Shown piece by piece: positions 1 through 11,044 of a DNA stretch of 64,000 bases (position 1 is the first letter of the stretch; each line of letters begins with the position of its first letter). The notes beneath the pieces are model-generated. The model ran no database searches, had not been told where the DNA came from, and worked only from the letters and a program-made list of their open reading frames with translations. Source of the stretch: Archangium gephyra. Its GTDB lineage: Bacteria; Myxococcota; Myxococcia; Myxococcales; Myxococcaceae. The translations under genes and the position numbers were made by a program. The stretch spans positions 3,542,501 to 3,606,500 of the forward strand of contig NZ_CP011509.1 in NCBI RefSeq assembly GCF_001027285.1, given 5' to 3'.

Positions 1-421
1 ACTCGCTCAGCTCCGTCACCTTCACCACTCCCTCCACCCGCGCCGCCGAGCCCGCCGAGTCCAGCGGCACGAAGAAGCCGTAGTCCTTGAACGTCACCCG
101 CACCCCGGCGCCCTTCGCACCGTCCGCGAGCTCCATCCAGCAGCCCTTCTTCTCACACGCCTTGCGCACCTGGCCCTCCACCCGCACCGTCTTGCCCTCG
201 TGCGCCTGCGGCTTCGCCAGCAGCTCGGAGAGCTTCACCGCCGGAGCCCCCTTGAGCGCCTCGCCGCGCGTCAGCGTCCAGCCCGCGGTGGGCTTGGCCT
301 CGGCGGGCGGCGGCGGGTGGGGGCAGTCCTCTTGCACGGCCGGCTTCGAGGCGGGAGCCTCGGCGAGCGCCACGAGGGGAAGGGCCAACAGCGTCAGCAG
401 GGCGGAGCGGAAGGTCTTCAT
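1..421 (-). CDS. DUF4920 domain-containing secreted protein (3' end cut off by window)
   Basis: The reading frame starts at ATG 419-421 and runs off the left edge, so about 140 N-terminal residues are visible. It begins with a signal peptide (MKTFRSALLTLLALPLVALA) and a Pro/Ala-rich stretch with a Cys-Pro-His near residue 33. An OB-fold-like region follows with the pattern KLSELLAKPQAHEGKTVRVEG, then KACEKKGCWMEL and VRVTFKDYGFFVPLD. That KGCWMEL...FFVPLD signature is typical of DUF4920 proteins, which are small periplasmic proteins of unknown biochemical role. Its divergent neighbour is the DUF2752 gene 66 bp away. The family call is good; no function can be stated. Confidence 0.8.
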   Translation of the reverse strand, partial: MKTFRSALLTLLALPLVALAEAPASKPAVQEDCPHPPPPAEAKPTAGWTLTRGEALKGAPAVKLSELLAKPQAHEGKTVRVEGQVRKACEKKGCWMELADGAKGAGVRVTFKDYGFFVPLDSAGSAARVEGVVKVTELSE

Positions 422-487
422 CCCCCACGGATAGCTCGAAGCCTTTGTCCGGGCAAGGCGCCCGCCATCCCGGGTACACTGCTCAAC

Positions 488-919
488 GTGAAGGTCACCC
501 TCCCCAAGCCCAACCGCACCTTCGGTCCCGCCGATGTGCTCGGTCTCGTGGGCCTCGTCGGCCTGCTCATCGCCCGCTACATCCCCGTGGCCCGGCTCGT
601 CCCCTTCTGGGGCTGTGTCCTGCGGGAGACCACCGGTTGGCCGTGCCTCGGCTGCGGGCTGACGCGGGTGGCCGACCGGGTCGCCCACTTCAACTTCGCC
701 GGAGCCTGGGACGCCAACCCGCTCGGGACGGTGGCCGCCCTCTTCTTCGCCCTCATGGTCGTGGTCATGGTGCTGCACCTCGTCTTCGCCATGCCCATCC
801 CCCAACTCCACCTGTCTCCCACCGAGTGGCACTGGGCCCGCATCGCCGTCGCCACCGTCGTCCTCCTCAACTACGCCTGGGTGGTGGTGAAGGCGAAGTT
901 CCCCTCCCTGCTCACCTAG
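488..919 (+). CDS. DUF2752 domain-containing membrane protein
   Basis: A 143-aa membrane protein. The diagnostic motif is C-x-LRETTGWPCLGCGLTR near residues 38-56, the DUF2752 signature (Cys, then TG-x-PC-x-GCG-x-TR). There are about three hydrophobic segments: residues 15-35, 80-100 and 118-135. No ATG lies in a sensible place, so I chose GTG 488, which puts a short basic N-terminus before the first membrane helix. No convincing ribosome binding site is visible. plsY starts 9 bp after the stop, so the two are probably co-transcribed. Biochemical role unknown. Confidence 0.8.
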   Translation: MKVTLPKPNRTFGPADVLGLVGLVGLLIARYIPVARLVPFWGCVLRETTGWPCLGCGLTRVADRVAHFNFAGAWDANPLGTVAALFFALMVVVMVLHLVFAMPIPQLHLSPTEWHWARIAVATVVLLNYAWVVVKAKFPSLLT

Positions 920-928
920 GACACTCCC

Positions 929-1510
<582 letters not shown>

Positions 1511-2689
1511 CGTCAGCGCGCCCCCGCGCGCCGAGTAGCCCAGCAGCGTGCAGGCGATGGGGCCGTTCCACAGGTCACGCCGGCTCCGGGGCCGGGAGTG
1601 GAAGGCGCTCTCGAAGGCCGGATTGCCCGAGAGCACCCAGACGCGCCAGCCCGCCTGGGCCCGCAGGCTGTCACCCAGCTTGAAGTAGAAGCTCTTCATG
1701 CCCTTCTGCCCACCCGAGCCCAGCCGGTCTCCATAGGGCGGATTGGTGAGCAGCAGGCCGCCCGAGGCGGGCAGGGGCGGCAGCTTCGTCGCGTCTCCCT
1801 CCTCCAGGAGGATCTCCTCGGCCAGCTTCGCCGCCTTCACGTTGCGCCGCGCCGCCTCCAGCGCCTCGGGGTCCTTGTCGAAGCCGAGAATCGGGACGGC
1901 CACCTTGCGCTCGTTGCGGCGGGCATCCGCGCGCAGGTCCTCGAGCAGCTCCCGCGCCCGTGCGCCCAGGTGCGGCCACTTCTCCACCGCGAAGTCCCGC
2001 GCGATGCCGGGCGCGCGCCGCCGGGCGATGAGGCCTCCCTCGATGAGGAGGGTGCCCGAGCCACACATCGGGTCCACCAGCGCCTCCTCGCCCGTGTAGC
2101 CCGCCGCGCGCAGCAGGGCCGCCGCCAGCGTCTCCTTCAGCGGCGCCGGAGTCGGGCGCACCCGGTAGCCCCGGCGGTGCAGGGGCTCGCCACACAGGTC
2201 CAGCGACAGGGACAGCCGCTCGCGCACCAGGTGGGCGACCACGCGCACGTCCGGATTCCTGGGGTCCACGTCCGGCCGCGCCCCCTGCTTGTCGCGCATC
2301 CGGTCCACCACCGCGTCCTTCACCTTCAGCGCCACGAAGCCCGTGTGGCTGTGCTCGCTGTCCTTGAGCGTGGCCTCCACCGCGAAGGTGGTGTCCGGCG
2401 TGAGGTGCTCCTCCCACGGGACGCTCGCCACCGCCTCGTACAGGCCCTCGGCGCCATGGGCCTCGAACTCGCCCAGCGGGTAGAGCACGCGCATGGCGAT
2501 GCGCGACCAGAGGCAGACCTTGAGCGCCTCGTCGAGCGAGGCCATGAAGCGCACCCCGCCCCGGTCCTGCCGGATGCGGCGTGCTCCGAGCTCCTTCAAC
2601 TCCTCGGCCAGGAGGTCCTCGGTACCGCGGGCGGTGGTGGCGAAGAGGGCGAGACGTTCAGCCATAGGGGGCTCGCCTTATCAAGCTGC

Positions 2690-2989
2690 TCACTCCGCCA
2701 CCACCTCGTACATGCTGAAGGTGGCGTCCTGCCGGGCACTGGCCGCCTTGGTCGCCTTGAAGTCCTCCGACTGGAAGTACGCCTTCAGGCACTCGCGGTC
2801 CCTCCAGCGCGTCACCAGCAGGAACTCGGGCTCCGGCTCGAAGGAGCGCAACACCTCCAGCCCCAGGAAGCCCTCGTACTGGTCCACCCGGCGCGAGCGC
2901 TCCCGGAACGAGGCCTCCAGGCGCTCGGCGTCCTCGGGGGAGGCCCGGAAGCGGTTGATGGTGACGATCATCGTGCGGGCAGCGGTCAT
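2690..2989 (-). CDS. antibiotic biosynthesis monooxygenase (ABM) domain protein
   Basis: A 99-aa protein (93 aa if the second ATG at 2971, MIVTINRF, is used; that is the more usual family start). The ferredoxin-like dimeric alpha/beta-barrel signature is visible: MIVTINRF at the first strand, GFLGLEVLRS, and FLLVTRWRDRECLKAYFQSEDF. ABM enzymes include quinol monooxygenases and IsdG-type haem oxygenases. The Asn of the first strand and the Trp of TRW are kept, but the His used by IsdG enzymes after the FK motif is a Lys, so haem cleavage is unlikely. The 5' end is only 30 bp from the divergent gene at 3020, so they may share a promoter region. Confidence 0.75.
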   Translation of the reverse strand: MTAARTMIVTINRFRASPEDAERLEASFRERSRRVDQYEGFLGLEVLRSFEPEPEFLLVTRWRDRECLKAYFQSEDFKATKAASARQDATFSMYEVVAE

Positions 2990-3019
2990 GGCGGGTTTCG
3001 TGTCCTTCCTATACTCCTC

Positions 3020-3904
3020 ATGCGCATGAGCCTCCATGTCCTCCCTCCGATGACCCGTGTGCACGGCACGCACGTCTGGCTGCCCCGGCCGGACGGGTTC
3101 GTCGAGACCACCCAGTTCCCGGGTCTGGGGGATCCGCGCAGCGGCGCCGTCATCGCCGTGACGGAACTGCCCGACGCGTACCCTGTGCTCGCCCGGGGGC
3201 TCACCGCCGAAGAGCTGGCGCCCCAGGGGATCCGGCTGCTCACCCGTGAGCCACTGCGCACGGGGGTCCACGAGGGGACGCTCCTTCACGTCGAGCAGGA
3301 GCAGCGGGGCGTCCTCTTCGACAAGTGGATGGCTGTCCTCGGGGACGCGCGCGGCTCGGTGATGGTGGTGGCGAGCTGCCGTGCCGAGCGGGCCCCGGAG
3401 TTGTCCTCGCGGTTGCGCACCCTGGTGATGGCCGCCCGCTGGGAGCCCGAGGCGGAGCAGCCCGACGTTCCCCCCTTCCTGCTCGAGGCGCCCTCCGGCT
3501 TCCAACCCGCCCAGCGCATCCAGCATGGCGTGCTCTTCACCGAGAGCGGCCGCGTGCCCGGCCCTGGCAGCGAGGCGCCCTACCTCGTCGTCACCCCGCT
3601 GCCCATTGCCTCGGACTCGCTCTCCCCGCGCGAGTTGTCGGAGGTGTCACTGCGCCGCATGCCGGGCGTCGACGCCGTGGAGCTCGAGTCCGCGGGGCCC
3701 GTGCTCGCGAGCGGAATGCGCGGGTATGAGCTGGTGGCCCATGGCACGCAGCGCGACACGGGCCGGGCACTCTTCATCTATCAGCTGCTGCTGGCGGGCC
3801 CGGAGGGCTACGTGCTCGTCCAGGGCCGGGCCAGCGCGGTCGCCCAGGAGGCGATGCTGCCTCGCATGCGGTCGGCGGCTCGCAGTGTGCGCCGGACCGG
3901 GTAG
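3020..3904 (+). CDS. hypothetical protein with two PsbP/DUF1795-like halves
   Basis: A 294-aa cytosolic-looking protein without signal peptide or membrane helix. The start is ATG 3020 (MRMSLHV); ATG 3026 is equally possible. The sequence looks like two related halves. Each begins with a hydrophobic 'PDGF/PSGF' strand (residues about 21 and 158), followed by a 'GAVIAVTELP' or 'YLVVTPLP' strand, an alpha-rich segment and a final 'GSVMVVASC' or 'GYVLVQGRA' strand ending in a helix. This resembles the PsbP/DUF1795 fold, but the assignment is pattern-based only. It is divergent from the ABM gene and is followed by two repetitive palindromes. Confidence 0.65.
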   Translation: MRMSLHVLPPMTRVHGTHVWLPRPDGFVETTQFPGLGDPRSGAVIAVTELPDAYPVLARGLTAEELAPQGIRLLTREPLRTGVHEGTLLHVEQEQRGVLFDKWMAVLGDARGSVMVVASCRAERAPELSSRLRTLVMAARWEPEAEQPDVPPFLLEAPSGFQPAQRIQHGVLFTESGRVPGPGSEAPYLVVTPLPIASDSLSPRELSEVSLRRMPGVDAVELESAGPVLASGMRGYELVAHGTQRDTGRALFIYQLLLAGPEGYVLVQGRASAVAQEAMLPRMRSAARSVRRTG

Positions 3905-3920
3905 GGGCTCTCGGTGACCC

Positions 3921-4017
3921 TCACCCCAGCCCTCTCCCAGAGGGAGAGGGGGCTTGCACAGGGGCAACCCGGGGTCCTGATACCCTCACCCCGTCCCTCT
4001 CCCGGAGGGAGAGGGGA
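3921..4017. repeat. two REP-like extragenic palindromes in direct orientation
   Basis: Two copies of one element follow each other in the gap between the gene ending at 3904 and the 3' end of ftsK. Each has a CCTCACCCC lead followed by a perfect 9-bp inverted repeat, CCCTCTCCC / GGGAGAGGG, with a 3-nt loop (arms 3930-3938 and 3942-3950; 3995-4003 and 4007-4015). The same element recurs at 25371-25406 and 37003-37040. The position between convergent gene ends suggests transcription termination or mRNA 3'-end protection. Confidence 0.75.
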
Positions 4018-4035
4018 TATGGGTGGGGAATGGGG

Positions 4036-7000
4036 TCAGGCGGCTCCGGCTCCCGGCATGTCGCCCACTCCGCGGATGAGCACCTCGCGCGGCTTGGCTC
4101 CGTCCGCCGGGCCCACCACTCCGTCCCGCTCCATCCGCTCGATCATTCGCGCCGCACGGTTGTAGCCGATGCGCATCTTGCGCTGCAGCATCGAGATGGA
4201 CACCGCCCTCATCTCGCTCACCGTCGCCAACGCCTGATCGTACAGCTCGTCGGACAGCTCGTCCTCCTCGCCACCACCGCCCTCGCCCTCTTCGTCGCGC
4301 GGCTTGAGGATGGACTCGTCGTAGACGGGCTTGCCCTGCGCCTTCAGGTGGTCCACTGCGTGCTTGATCTCGTTCTCCGAGACGTAGGCGCCGTGCACAC
4401 GCTGCAGGTGCGCGCTCGTGGGCGGCATGATGAGCATATCACCCATGCCCAGCAGCGCCTCGGCGCCCACCGTCCCCAGAATCGTCATCGAGTCCGGCTT
4501 CGAGCGCAGCATGAAGCTGATGCGCGTGGGGAAGTTGGCCTTGATGATGCCCGTGACGACGTCCGTGGACGGGCGCTGCGTGGCCACCATCAGGTGGATG
4601 CCGGCCGCGCGAGCCATCTGCGCCAGGCGCGCCACGTACGTCTCCACCTCGCGGCTGGCCACCATCATCAGGTCCGCCAGCTCATCGATGATGACCACGA
4701 TGTAGGGCAGCTTCTTCCACTCCCGCTTCTCCTCCCGCGACGACTCCGACTCCCCAGCGGCCTCGAGCGCCGCCTCCACCGCGTCCGACATCCCGTCGTC
4801 GTCCTCGTCCTCGTTCGCGGCCTGGACGCTCTCCGGCGCCTCCTCGGGCTCGGGCAGGGCCTCGCGCAGATCCTCCACGTCGTCCTTGGGCGCGGCGACC
4901 CCGGGACCCGTGTTGGCGCTGGCGGAATGGGACTCCTCGATGATGGCGTCCTCGGGCGTGGCCACGTCCACCACGACCACCTTCTTGGGCTTCCTGGGCG
5001 CGGCCTTCTTCGCGGGCTCCCCGGTGGGCTTCGCGTTGGACTTCTCCGCGTCCTGCGTCTCCACGAACTTGTTGAAGCCGGCGATGTTGCGCACGCCCGC
5101 CTCGGACAGCATCTGGTAGCGCCGCTCCATCTCCTCCACGGCCCAGCGCAGCGCGAGCGCCGCCTTCTTCGGATCCGTCACCACGGGGAGCAGCAGGTGC
5201 GGAATGCCCTCGTACACCGAGAGCTCGAGCATCTTCGGGTCCACCATGATGAAGCGGACCTCCTCCGGCGTGGACTTCAGGAGGATGCTCATGATCATCG
5301 AGTTCACCGCCACGGACTTACCCGAGCCGGTGGTGCCCGCGATGAGCAGGTGGGGCGCCTTGGCCAGATCGAAGACGTACGGCATGCCCTCGATGTCCTT
5401 GCCCACGCACATGGTGAGCCGGCTGCCGGCCTTCTGGAATACGTCCTGCTCGGCGATCTCCTTGAGGTACACCGTCTCGCGGTCGCGGTTGGGCACCTCG
5501 ATGCCCACCACGCCCTTGCCGGGGATGGGCGCCACGATGCGCACCCGCATGGCCTCCATGGCCATGGCCAGGTCGTCCTGCAGCGCGGCGATCTTGCTCA
5601 CCTTGATGCCGGGCCCCGGGAGGAACTCGTACATGGTGACCACGGGACCGGGGCGGATCTCCACCACCTCGCCGGAGATGCCGAAGTCCGCCAGCTTGGC
5701 GCGCAGCTTCTCCGCCGTGGTGAGGAAGGCGTCCTTGTCGATCGCCGAGCGCTCCTTCTTCTCGATCTCCAGCACGTCCAGCGGGGGCAGCGAGAAGCTG
5801 GTGCGGCCCCCCACGAACTGGAACTGCTCCTGGTCCTTCTTCTTGACGGCGACGGCGGTGGGCTTGGGCGGGGCCTTGGGCTCCACGATGAGCGGCGTGC
5901 GCGCCAGCGCCGAGGGCGGAGCCGGCACGATGGCCGCGGGCGAGGCCGGAGCCTGGGCCGCCGGAGCAGCCAGCGCGGCCAGGGACGGAGCGGCCACCAC
6001 GGGCTCGGAGGCCTGCGCGTCGGCGGACGTCTCGGGACCCGTGACGATGTTCGGCGTCTTGCCCCGCTTGCCCTTCGCGGCCTCGGCCGGAGGGAGGGCA
6101 AGCGCGGAGGGCACCGCGTTGGCGGCGGGCGAGGGCGACAGGAAGTTGGCCCACACGGGATCCGCTCCCTGCGCCGGGCGCGCGGGCGAGCCCGGAGGCG
6201 TCACGATGACGGGCTGCTGGCCAGCGGGAGCCTCGGGCCGCTTCTCCCGGGCCTCGCGGGCGGTCTGCTTCATGGTCTCGCGTGCGTCCTTGGCGGCCTG
6301 CTTCGCCGCGGCGGCACGCTCCTTCTCCTCCTGGCGGGCCAGACGCACGGCCTCCTCGGCCATGGCCTCCTGCTCGGCCTCCTCCGCCTCGAGCGCCAGA
6401 CGCTCGGCCTCCTCCAGCTCGGCCTCCTCCTCCTCGAGCTCCGCCAGGAAGGCGTCCTCCTCCTCCTTCTCCTTGGCGGCGCGCTCCTGGCGCTCCTTGT
6501 AGGCCTCCTTCTGCTGCTCCCAGAAGAGGAGGGCGTTCTCCTGGAGGCGCCGGCCGACCACACAGGCCCCGGCCCACGCCAGCGAGCACAGCTTGAGGAA
6601 GGTGTACTGCGTGCCGACGATGAGCGCGGCGGCGCACACCGTGGTCACCAGGATGATGGTGCCCACCGTGGAGAACAGCCCCACCAGCATGCCGCCGAGC
6701 GTGGCGCCCACGAAGCCCCCGGGCGGGTGGGCCTGGCCGGGCTGGGTGCCGATGAAGAGCTGGGCCAGCACCGCGCCACTCAGCGTGAGCAGCACGAAGG
6801 CCACCAGCTGCGGCCAGCGGCGCCGCTCCCGGTTGCCCACGAAGACGACCATGGCCGCATAGACGCCACACAGGGGGAGCAGGTACGCCCACACCCCGAG
6901 CATTCCTCTCAGCCCCTCGGCGATGAGGTGGCCCATGGGACCCACCGCGTTCTCGAAGCCGGGCCCCTTGCGGTCCTTCGCGCTGAAGGTCGCCACCGAC

Positions 7001-7173
7001 ACCAACGACAGGATGGAGACGGCCATCAGGAAGAGGCCCAGCAGCGCCCGTTGCCCGGGCCCCGCCTCCTCGACTCCCTTCTGCGCCTTCTTCTCCGCCA
7101 GTGCCTTGCGGCGCGTGGCGATCTCCTGCCGCGAAAGGACCGTCTTCTCCGCTCTGGCCTTCCGTTCCGCCAT
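4036..7173 (-). CDS. ftsK: DNA translocase FtsK
   Basis: FtsK is the membrane-anchored DNA pump that moves chromosome dimers and terminus DNA through the closing septum. The 1045-aa protein has four N-terminal membrane helices (about residues 42-190), then a Glu/Ala-rich coiled-coil linker (about 215-315) and a Pro/Ala-rich linker. The motor domain has Walker A GTTGSGKSVAVNS near residue 610 and Walker B VVIIDELADLMM near residue 822. The C-terminal gamma winged helix (MLQRKMRIGYNRAARMIERM, about 990-1010) is the KOPS/XerD-contacting module. About 210 residues separate Walker A and B, against about 125 in E. coli FtsK. The excess is an acidic, Lys/Ala/Pro-rich low-complexity insertion at about 708-812. 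ATG 7173 lies 45 bp downstream of a plausible promoter. Confidence 0.97.
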   Translation of the reverse strand: MAERKARAEKTVLSRQEIATRRKALAEKKAQKGVEEAGPGQRALLGLFLMAVSILSLVSVATFSAKDRKGPGFENAVGPMGHLIAEGLRGMLGVWAYLLPLCGVYAAMVVFVGNRERRRWPQLVAFVLLTLSGAVLAQLFIGTQPGQAHPPGGFVGATLGGMLVGLFSTVGTIILVTTVCAAALIVGTQYTFLKLCSLAWAGACVVGRRLQENALLFWEQQKEAYKERQERAAKEKEEEDAFLAELEEEEAELEEAERLALEAEEAEQEAMAEEAVRLARQEEKERAAAAKQAAKDARETMKQTAREAREKRPEAPAGQQPVIVTPPGSPARPAQGADPVWANFLSPSPAANAVPSALALPPAEAAKGKRGKTPNIVTGPETSADAQASEPVVAAPSLAALAAPAAQAPASPAAIVPAPPSALARTPLIVEPKAPPKPTAVAVKKKDQEQFQFVGGRTSFSLPPLDVLEIEKKERSAIDKDAFLTTAEKLRAKLADFGISGEVVEIRPGPVVTMYEFLPGPGIKVSKIAALQDDLAMAMEAMRVRIVAPIPGKGVVGIEVPNRDRETVYLKEIAEQDVFQKAGSRLTMCVGKDIEGMPYVFDLAKAPHLLIAGTTGSGKSVAVNSMIMSILLKSTPEEVRFIMVDPKMLELSVYEGIPHLLLPVVTDPKKAALALRWAVEEMERRYQMLSEAGVRNIAGFNKFVETQDAEKSNAKPTGEPAKKAAPRKPKKVVVVDVATPEDAIIEESHSASANTGPGVAAPKDDVEDLREALPEPEEAPESVQAANEDEDDDGMSDAVEAALEAAGESESSREEKREWKKLPYIVVIIDELADLMMVASREVETYVARLAQMARAAGIHLMVATQRPSTDVVTGIIKANFPTRISFMLRSKPDSMTILGTVGAEALLGMGDMLIMPPTSAHLQRVHGAYVSENEIKHAVDHLKAQGKPVYDESILKPRDEEGEGGGGEEDELSDELYDQALATVSEMRAVSISMLQRKMRIGYNRAARMIERMERDGVVGPADGAKPREVLIRGVGDMPGAGAA

Positions 7174-7182
7174 GACTTCCTC

Positions 7183-7223
7183 ACACTCCCCGTAGCGGGC
7201 TGTAGCAGCCGTGGGCGGAGTGT
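7183..7223. repeat. nested inverted repeat in the ftsK leader
   Basis: Outer arms ACACTCC (7183-7189) and GGAGTGT (7217-7223) enclose an inner hairpin GGCTG-TAG-CAGCC (7198-7210). The right outer arm covers the proposed -10 box of the ftsK promoter, so this may be an operator rather than an RNA structure. Its function is not known. Confidence 0.5.
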
Positions 7224-7246
7224 AGGGAGGGAGGGGGTCCGGTCAA
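7219..7246 (-). promoter_or_regulatory. putative sigma70-type promoter of ftsK
   Basis: On the minus strand, TTGACC (7241-7246; 5 of 6 consensus bases) is followed after 16 bp by TACACT (7219-7224; 4 of 6). The -10 box ends 45 bp upstream of the ftsK ATG. In DNA this GC-rich such a match is uncommon, but no start-site data are available. Confidence 0.45.
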
Positions 7247-7356
7247 TTTTCCGGCGGGCGTCCAGAGGTACACGGCGCTACCACTTTGAGGCACCACCCG
7301 GGAATGGAGCATGTATGTTGCTCCGGCCGCGTAGCGGAACCAAGGAGACCTACATC

Positions 7357-7686
7357 ATGGCCACCCAGGACAAGCCGTCGTCGACCGAAGAGGAGTACTT
7401 CGCGCGCGAGGAGATCGAAAAGAAGCGCAAGCTGGCCATCCAGCAGTCCCAGTCGATGGCCGCCCAGCAGCGCGAGGACCTCAAGAAGCTGCACTTCATG
7501 AAGTGCCCCAAGTGCGGCATGGACCTGCAGTCCATCCAGCGGGGCGACATCGAGATCGACACCTGCTTCAACTGCCATGGCGTCTTCCTGGACTCGGGCG
7601 AGCTGGAGCGGCTGCAGCACCAGATGTCGCACGAGAAGGATGGCCGGTGGATGGGCGCCGTCCTCAATCTCTTCAAGAACAAGTAG
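7357..7686 (+). CDS. zinc-ribbon (zf-TFIIB-like) small protein
   Basis: A 109-aa cytosolic protein. The N-terminal half is a charged helix (EEEYFAREEIEKKRKLAIQQ, then a Gln-rich segment), probably a coiled coil. The C-terminal half is a zf-TFIIB domain: MKCPKCGMDL (CxxC, residues about 50-53), IEIDTCFNCHGVFLDSGEL (second CxxC), then an amphipathic helix ending in LNLFKNK. The start at 7357 is supported by a strong AAGGAGA 10 bp upstream. It sits 19 bp upstream of gatC and may be the first gene of that transcript. The molecular role of stand-alone zf-TFIIB proteins is unknown; zinc binding is expected from the four Cys. Confidence 0.85.
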   Translation: MATQDKPSSTEEEYFAREEIEKKRKLAIQQSQSMAAQQREDLKKLHFMKCPKCGMDLQSIQRGDIEIDTCFNCHGVFLDSGELERLQHQMSHEKDGRWMGAVLNLFKNK

Positions 7687-7705
7687 TGCGCGGGAGGTCG
7701 GGTCC

Positions 7706-7993
7706 ATGAAGCTCACCGTCGAGCAGGTCCGGCATGTGGCCACCCTGGCCCGGTTGTCGCTCTCGTCCGAGGAGGAGGAGCGCTACGCCACGCAGCTCTC
7801 CGCCATCCTGGACGCGGTGGCGCAGCTGCAGGAGCTCGACGTGAGCGGAGTGGAGCCCACCTCGCACGCCACGCTCGCGTCCTCGCTGCTGCGCGAGGAC
7901 GTGACGCGGCCCTCGCTGCCGCCCGAGAAGGCGCTGGCCAACGCGCCGGCCAAGGTGGGCACCAGCTTCGCCGTCCCGAAGATCCTGGAGTGA
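7706..7993 (+). CDS. gatC: Asp-tRNA(Asn)/Glu-tRNA(Gln) amidotransferase subunit GatC
   Basis: GatC is the small subunit that wraps around GatA and GatB in the amidotransferase converting misacylated Glu-tRNA(Gln) or Asp-tRNA(Asn) to the amide form. The 95-aa protein has the family length and landmarks: [20 protein letters not shown] at the N-terminus, the helix [19 protein letters not shown], and the C-terminal FAVPKILE tail. The ATG at 7706 is preceded by GGGAGGTC. gatA begins 4 bp after the stop, and gatB follows, giving a complete gatCAB operon. Confidence 0.96.
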   Translation: MKLTVEQVRHVATLARLSLSSEEEERYATQLSAILDAVAQLQELDVSGVEPTSHATLASSLLREDVTRPSLPPEKALANAPAKVGTSFAVPKILE

Positions 7994-7997
7994 CGCC

Positions 7998-9458
7998 ATG
8001 CAGCTGACCGACCTCACCCTGCTGGAGCTGGCGTCGAAGCTGGCCTCGGGGGAAACCACCTCCGTGGAGGCCACGCGGGCATGCCTCGCGCGCATCGCCC
8101 AGGTGGACGGGAAGGTGAAGGCCTTCCTGCGGCTGGACGAGCACGGCGCGCTGGCTGCCGCCGAGGCCAGTGACGCACGCCGCAAGAACGGCAACCCGCT
8201 CGGGCCGCTGGACGGCGTGCCGGTGGCCGTGAAGGACATCTTCCTCACCGAGGGCGTGGAGACGACGTGTGCCTCGCGCGTCCTCGAGGGCTTCGTCCCC
8301 CCATACGACGCCACCGCGGTACGGCTGTTGAAGGAGGCGGGGACGCCCATCCTGGGCAAGCTCAACCAGGACGAGTTCGCGATGGGCTCGTCCAACGAGT
8401 CGAGCGCCTATGGCCCGTGCCACAACCCCTGGGACGTGACGCGCACGCCGGGAGGCTCCTCGGGAGGCTCGGCGGCGGCGCTGGCGGCGCGCGAGGTGTT
8501 CGGCACGCTGGGCACGGACACGGGCGGCTCCATCCGCCAGCCCGCTGCGTTCACCAACACCGTGGGCATCAAGCCCACCTACGGGCGCGTGTCGCGCTAC
8601 GGTGTCATTGCCTACGCCTCCTCGCTGGATGCGCCGGGCCCCATGGCTCGTACCGTGGGGGACGTGGCGGCGCTGCTGCAGGTGCTGGCGCGGCATGATC
8701 CGCGGGACTCCACCTCGGCGCCGGCGGACGTGCCGGACTACCTGGCGGACCTGGAGCACGGGGTGGCCGGGCTGAAGCTGGGCGTGCCCCGTGAGTACTT
8801 CGTCGAGGGCATGGACCCCGAGGTGGAAGCCTCCGTGCGCGAGGCCCTGAAGGCCTACGAGCGGCTGGGCGCCACGCTGGTGGACGTGTCGCTGCCGCAT
8901 ACGAAGTACGCGCTGGCCACCTACTACCTGCTGGCCCCGGCGGAGGCCTCGAGCAACCTGGCCCGCTACGACGGCGTGCGCTACGGCCGGCGGGCGCGGG
9001 AGGTGAAGGGCCTCCGGGACATGTATGGCGAGACGCGTGACCAGGGCTTCGGCCCCGAGGTGAAGCGCCGCATCATGTTGGGCACCTACGCGCTGAGCGC
9101 GGGCTACTACGACGCCTACTACCTCAGGGCCCAGAAGGTGCGGACGCTCATCCGCGAGGACTTCACGAAGGCCTTCACCCAGGTGGACGCGCTGGTGACG
9201 CCCACCTCGCCGGTGCCGGCCTTCAAGCTGGGCGAGAAGGTGAATGATCCGCTGTCCATGTACCTCATGGACGTGTGCACGCTGCCGTGCAACCTGGCGG
9301 GACTGCCCGGCGTGTCGCTGCCGTGCGGCTTCACGAAGGCGGGCCTGCCCATCGGGTTGCAGCTCATGGGCCGCCCGTTCGACGAGGCGAAGTTGCTGAG
9401 AATCGCCCGGGCCTTCGAGCGCGAGCACGACTACGTGCGCCGCCCGGCCCCCATCTAG
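7998..9458 (+). CDS. gatA: amidotransferase subunit GatA (amidase)
   Basis: GatA hydrolyses glutamine and supplies the ammonia that GatB uses to amidate Glu-tRNA(Gln)/Asp-tRNA(Asn). The 486-aa protein has the amidase-signature triad in the expected places: Lys79 (VPVAVKDIF), cis-Ser154 ([12 protein letters not shown]) and nucleophile Ser178 ([12 protein letters not shown]). The C-terminal [15 protein letters not shown] is also typical. Start ATG 7998 lies 4 bp after gatC, with translational coupling likely. Nothing unusual. Confidence 0.98.
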   Translation: MQLTDLTLLELASKLASGETTSVEATRACLARIAQVDGKVKAFLRLDEHGALAAAEASDARRKNGNPLGPLDGVPVAVKDIFLTEGVETTCASRVLEGFVPPYDATAVRLLKEAGTPILGKLNQDEFAMGSSNESSAYGPCHNPWDVTRTPGGSSGGSAAALAAREVFGTLGTDTGGSIRQPAAFTNTVGIKPTYGRVSRYGVIAYASSLDAPGPMARTVGDVAALLQVLARHDPRDSTSAPADVPDYLADLEHGVAGLKLGVPREYFVEGMDPEVEASVREALKAYERLGATLVDVSLPHTKYALATYYLLAPAEASSNLARYDGVRYGRRAREVKGLRDMYGETRDQGFGPEVKRRIMLGTYALSAGYYDAYYLRAQKVRTLIREDFTKAFTQVDALVTPTSPVPAFKLGEKVNDPLSMYLMDVCTLPCNLAGLPGVSLPCGFTKAGLPIGLQLMGRPFDEAKLLRIARAFEREHDYVRRPAPI

Positions 9459-9475
9459 AGAGTTCCGGAGACGCC

Positions 9476-10915
<1,440 letters not shown>

Positions 10916-11044
10916 GGCTCCCCCGGCATGGCGCGGCTGCCATGGCACCCACGCCCCATCCCGGTAGCGCCTGCTCCCTCGCTGTCCGGGCATCGGAACC
11001 GGGGCTGAACCCGGCCGCCCTCGCGATTACACTCCGCCGCCTCC

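Noticed and set aside
4030-7686. 1218-codon open frame antisense to ftsK
   Set aside because: It is a GC-rich antisense frame, rich in His/Arg/Gly/Leu with no motif. The complementary strand is a clear ftsK; only its last part coincides with the real zinc-ribbon gene.
10916-11044. tRNA or other RNA gene in the gap after gatB
   Set aside because: No cloverleaf or terminator structure could be seen; the gap holds nothing I can support.
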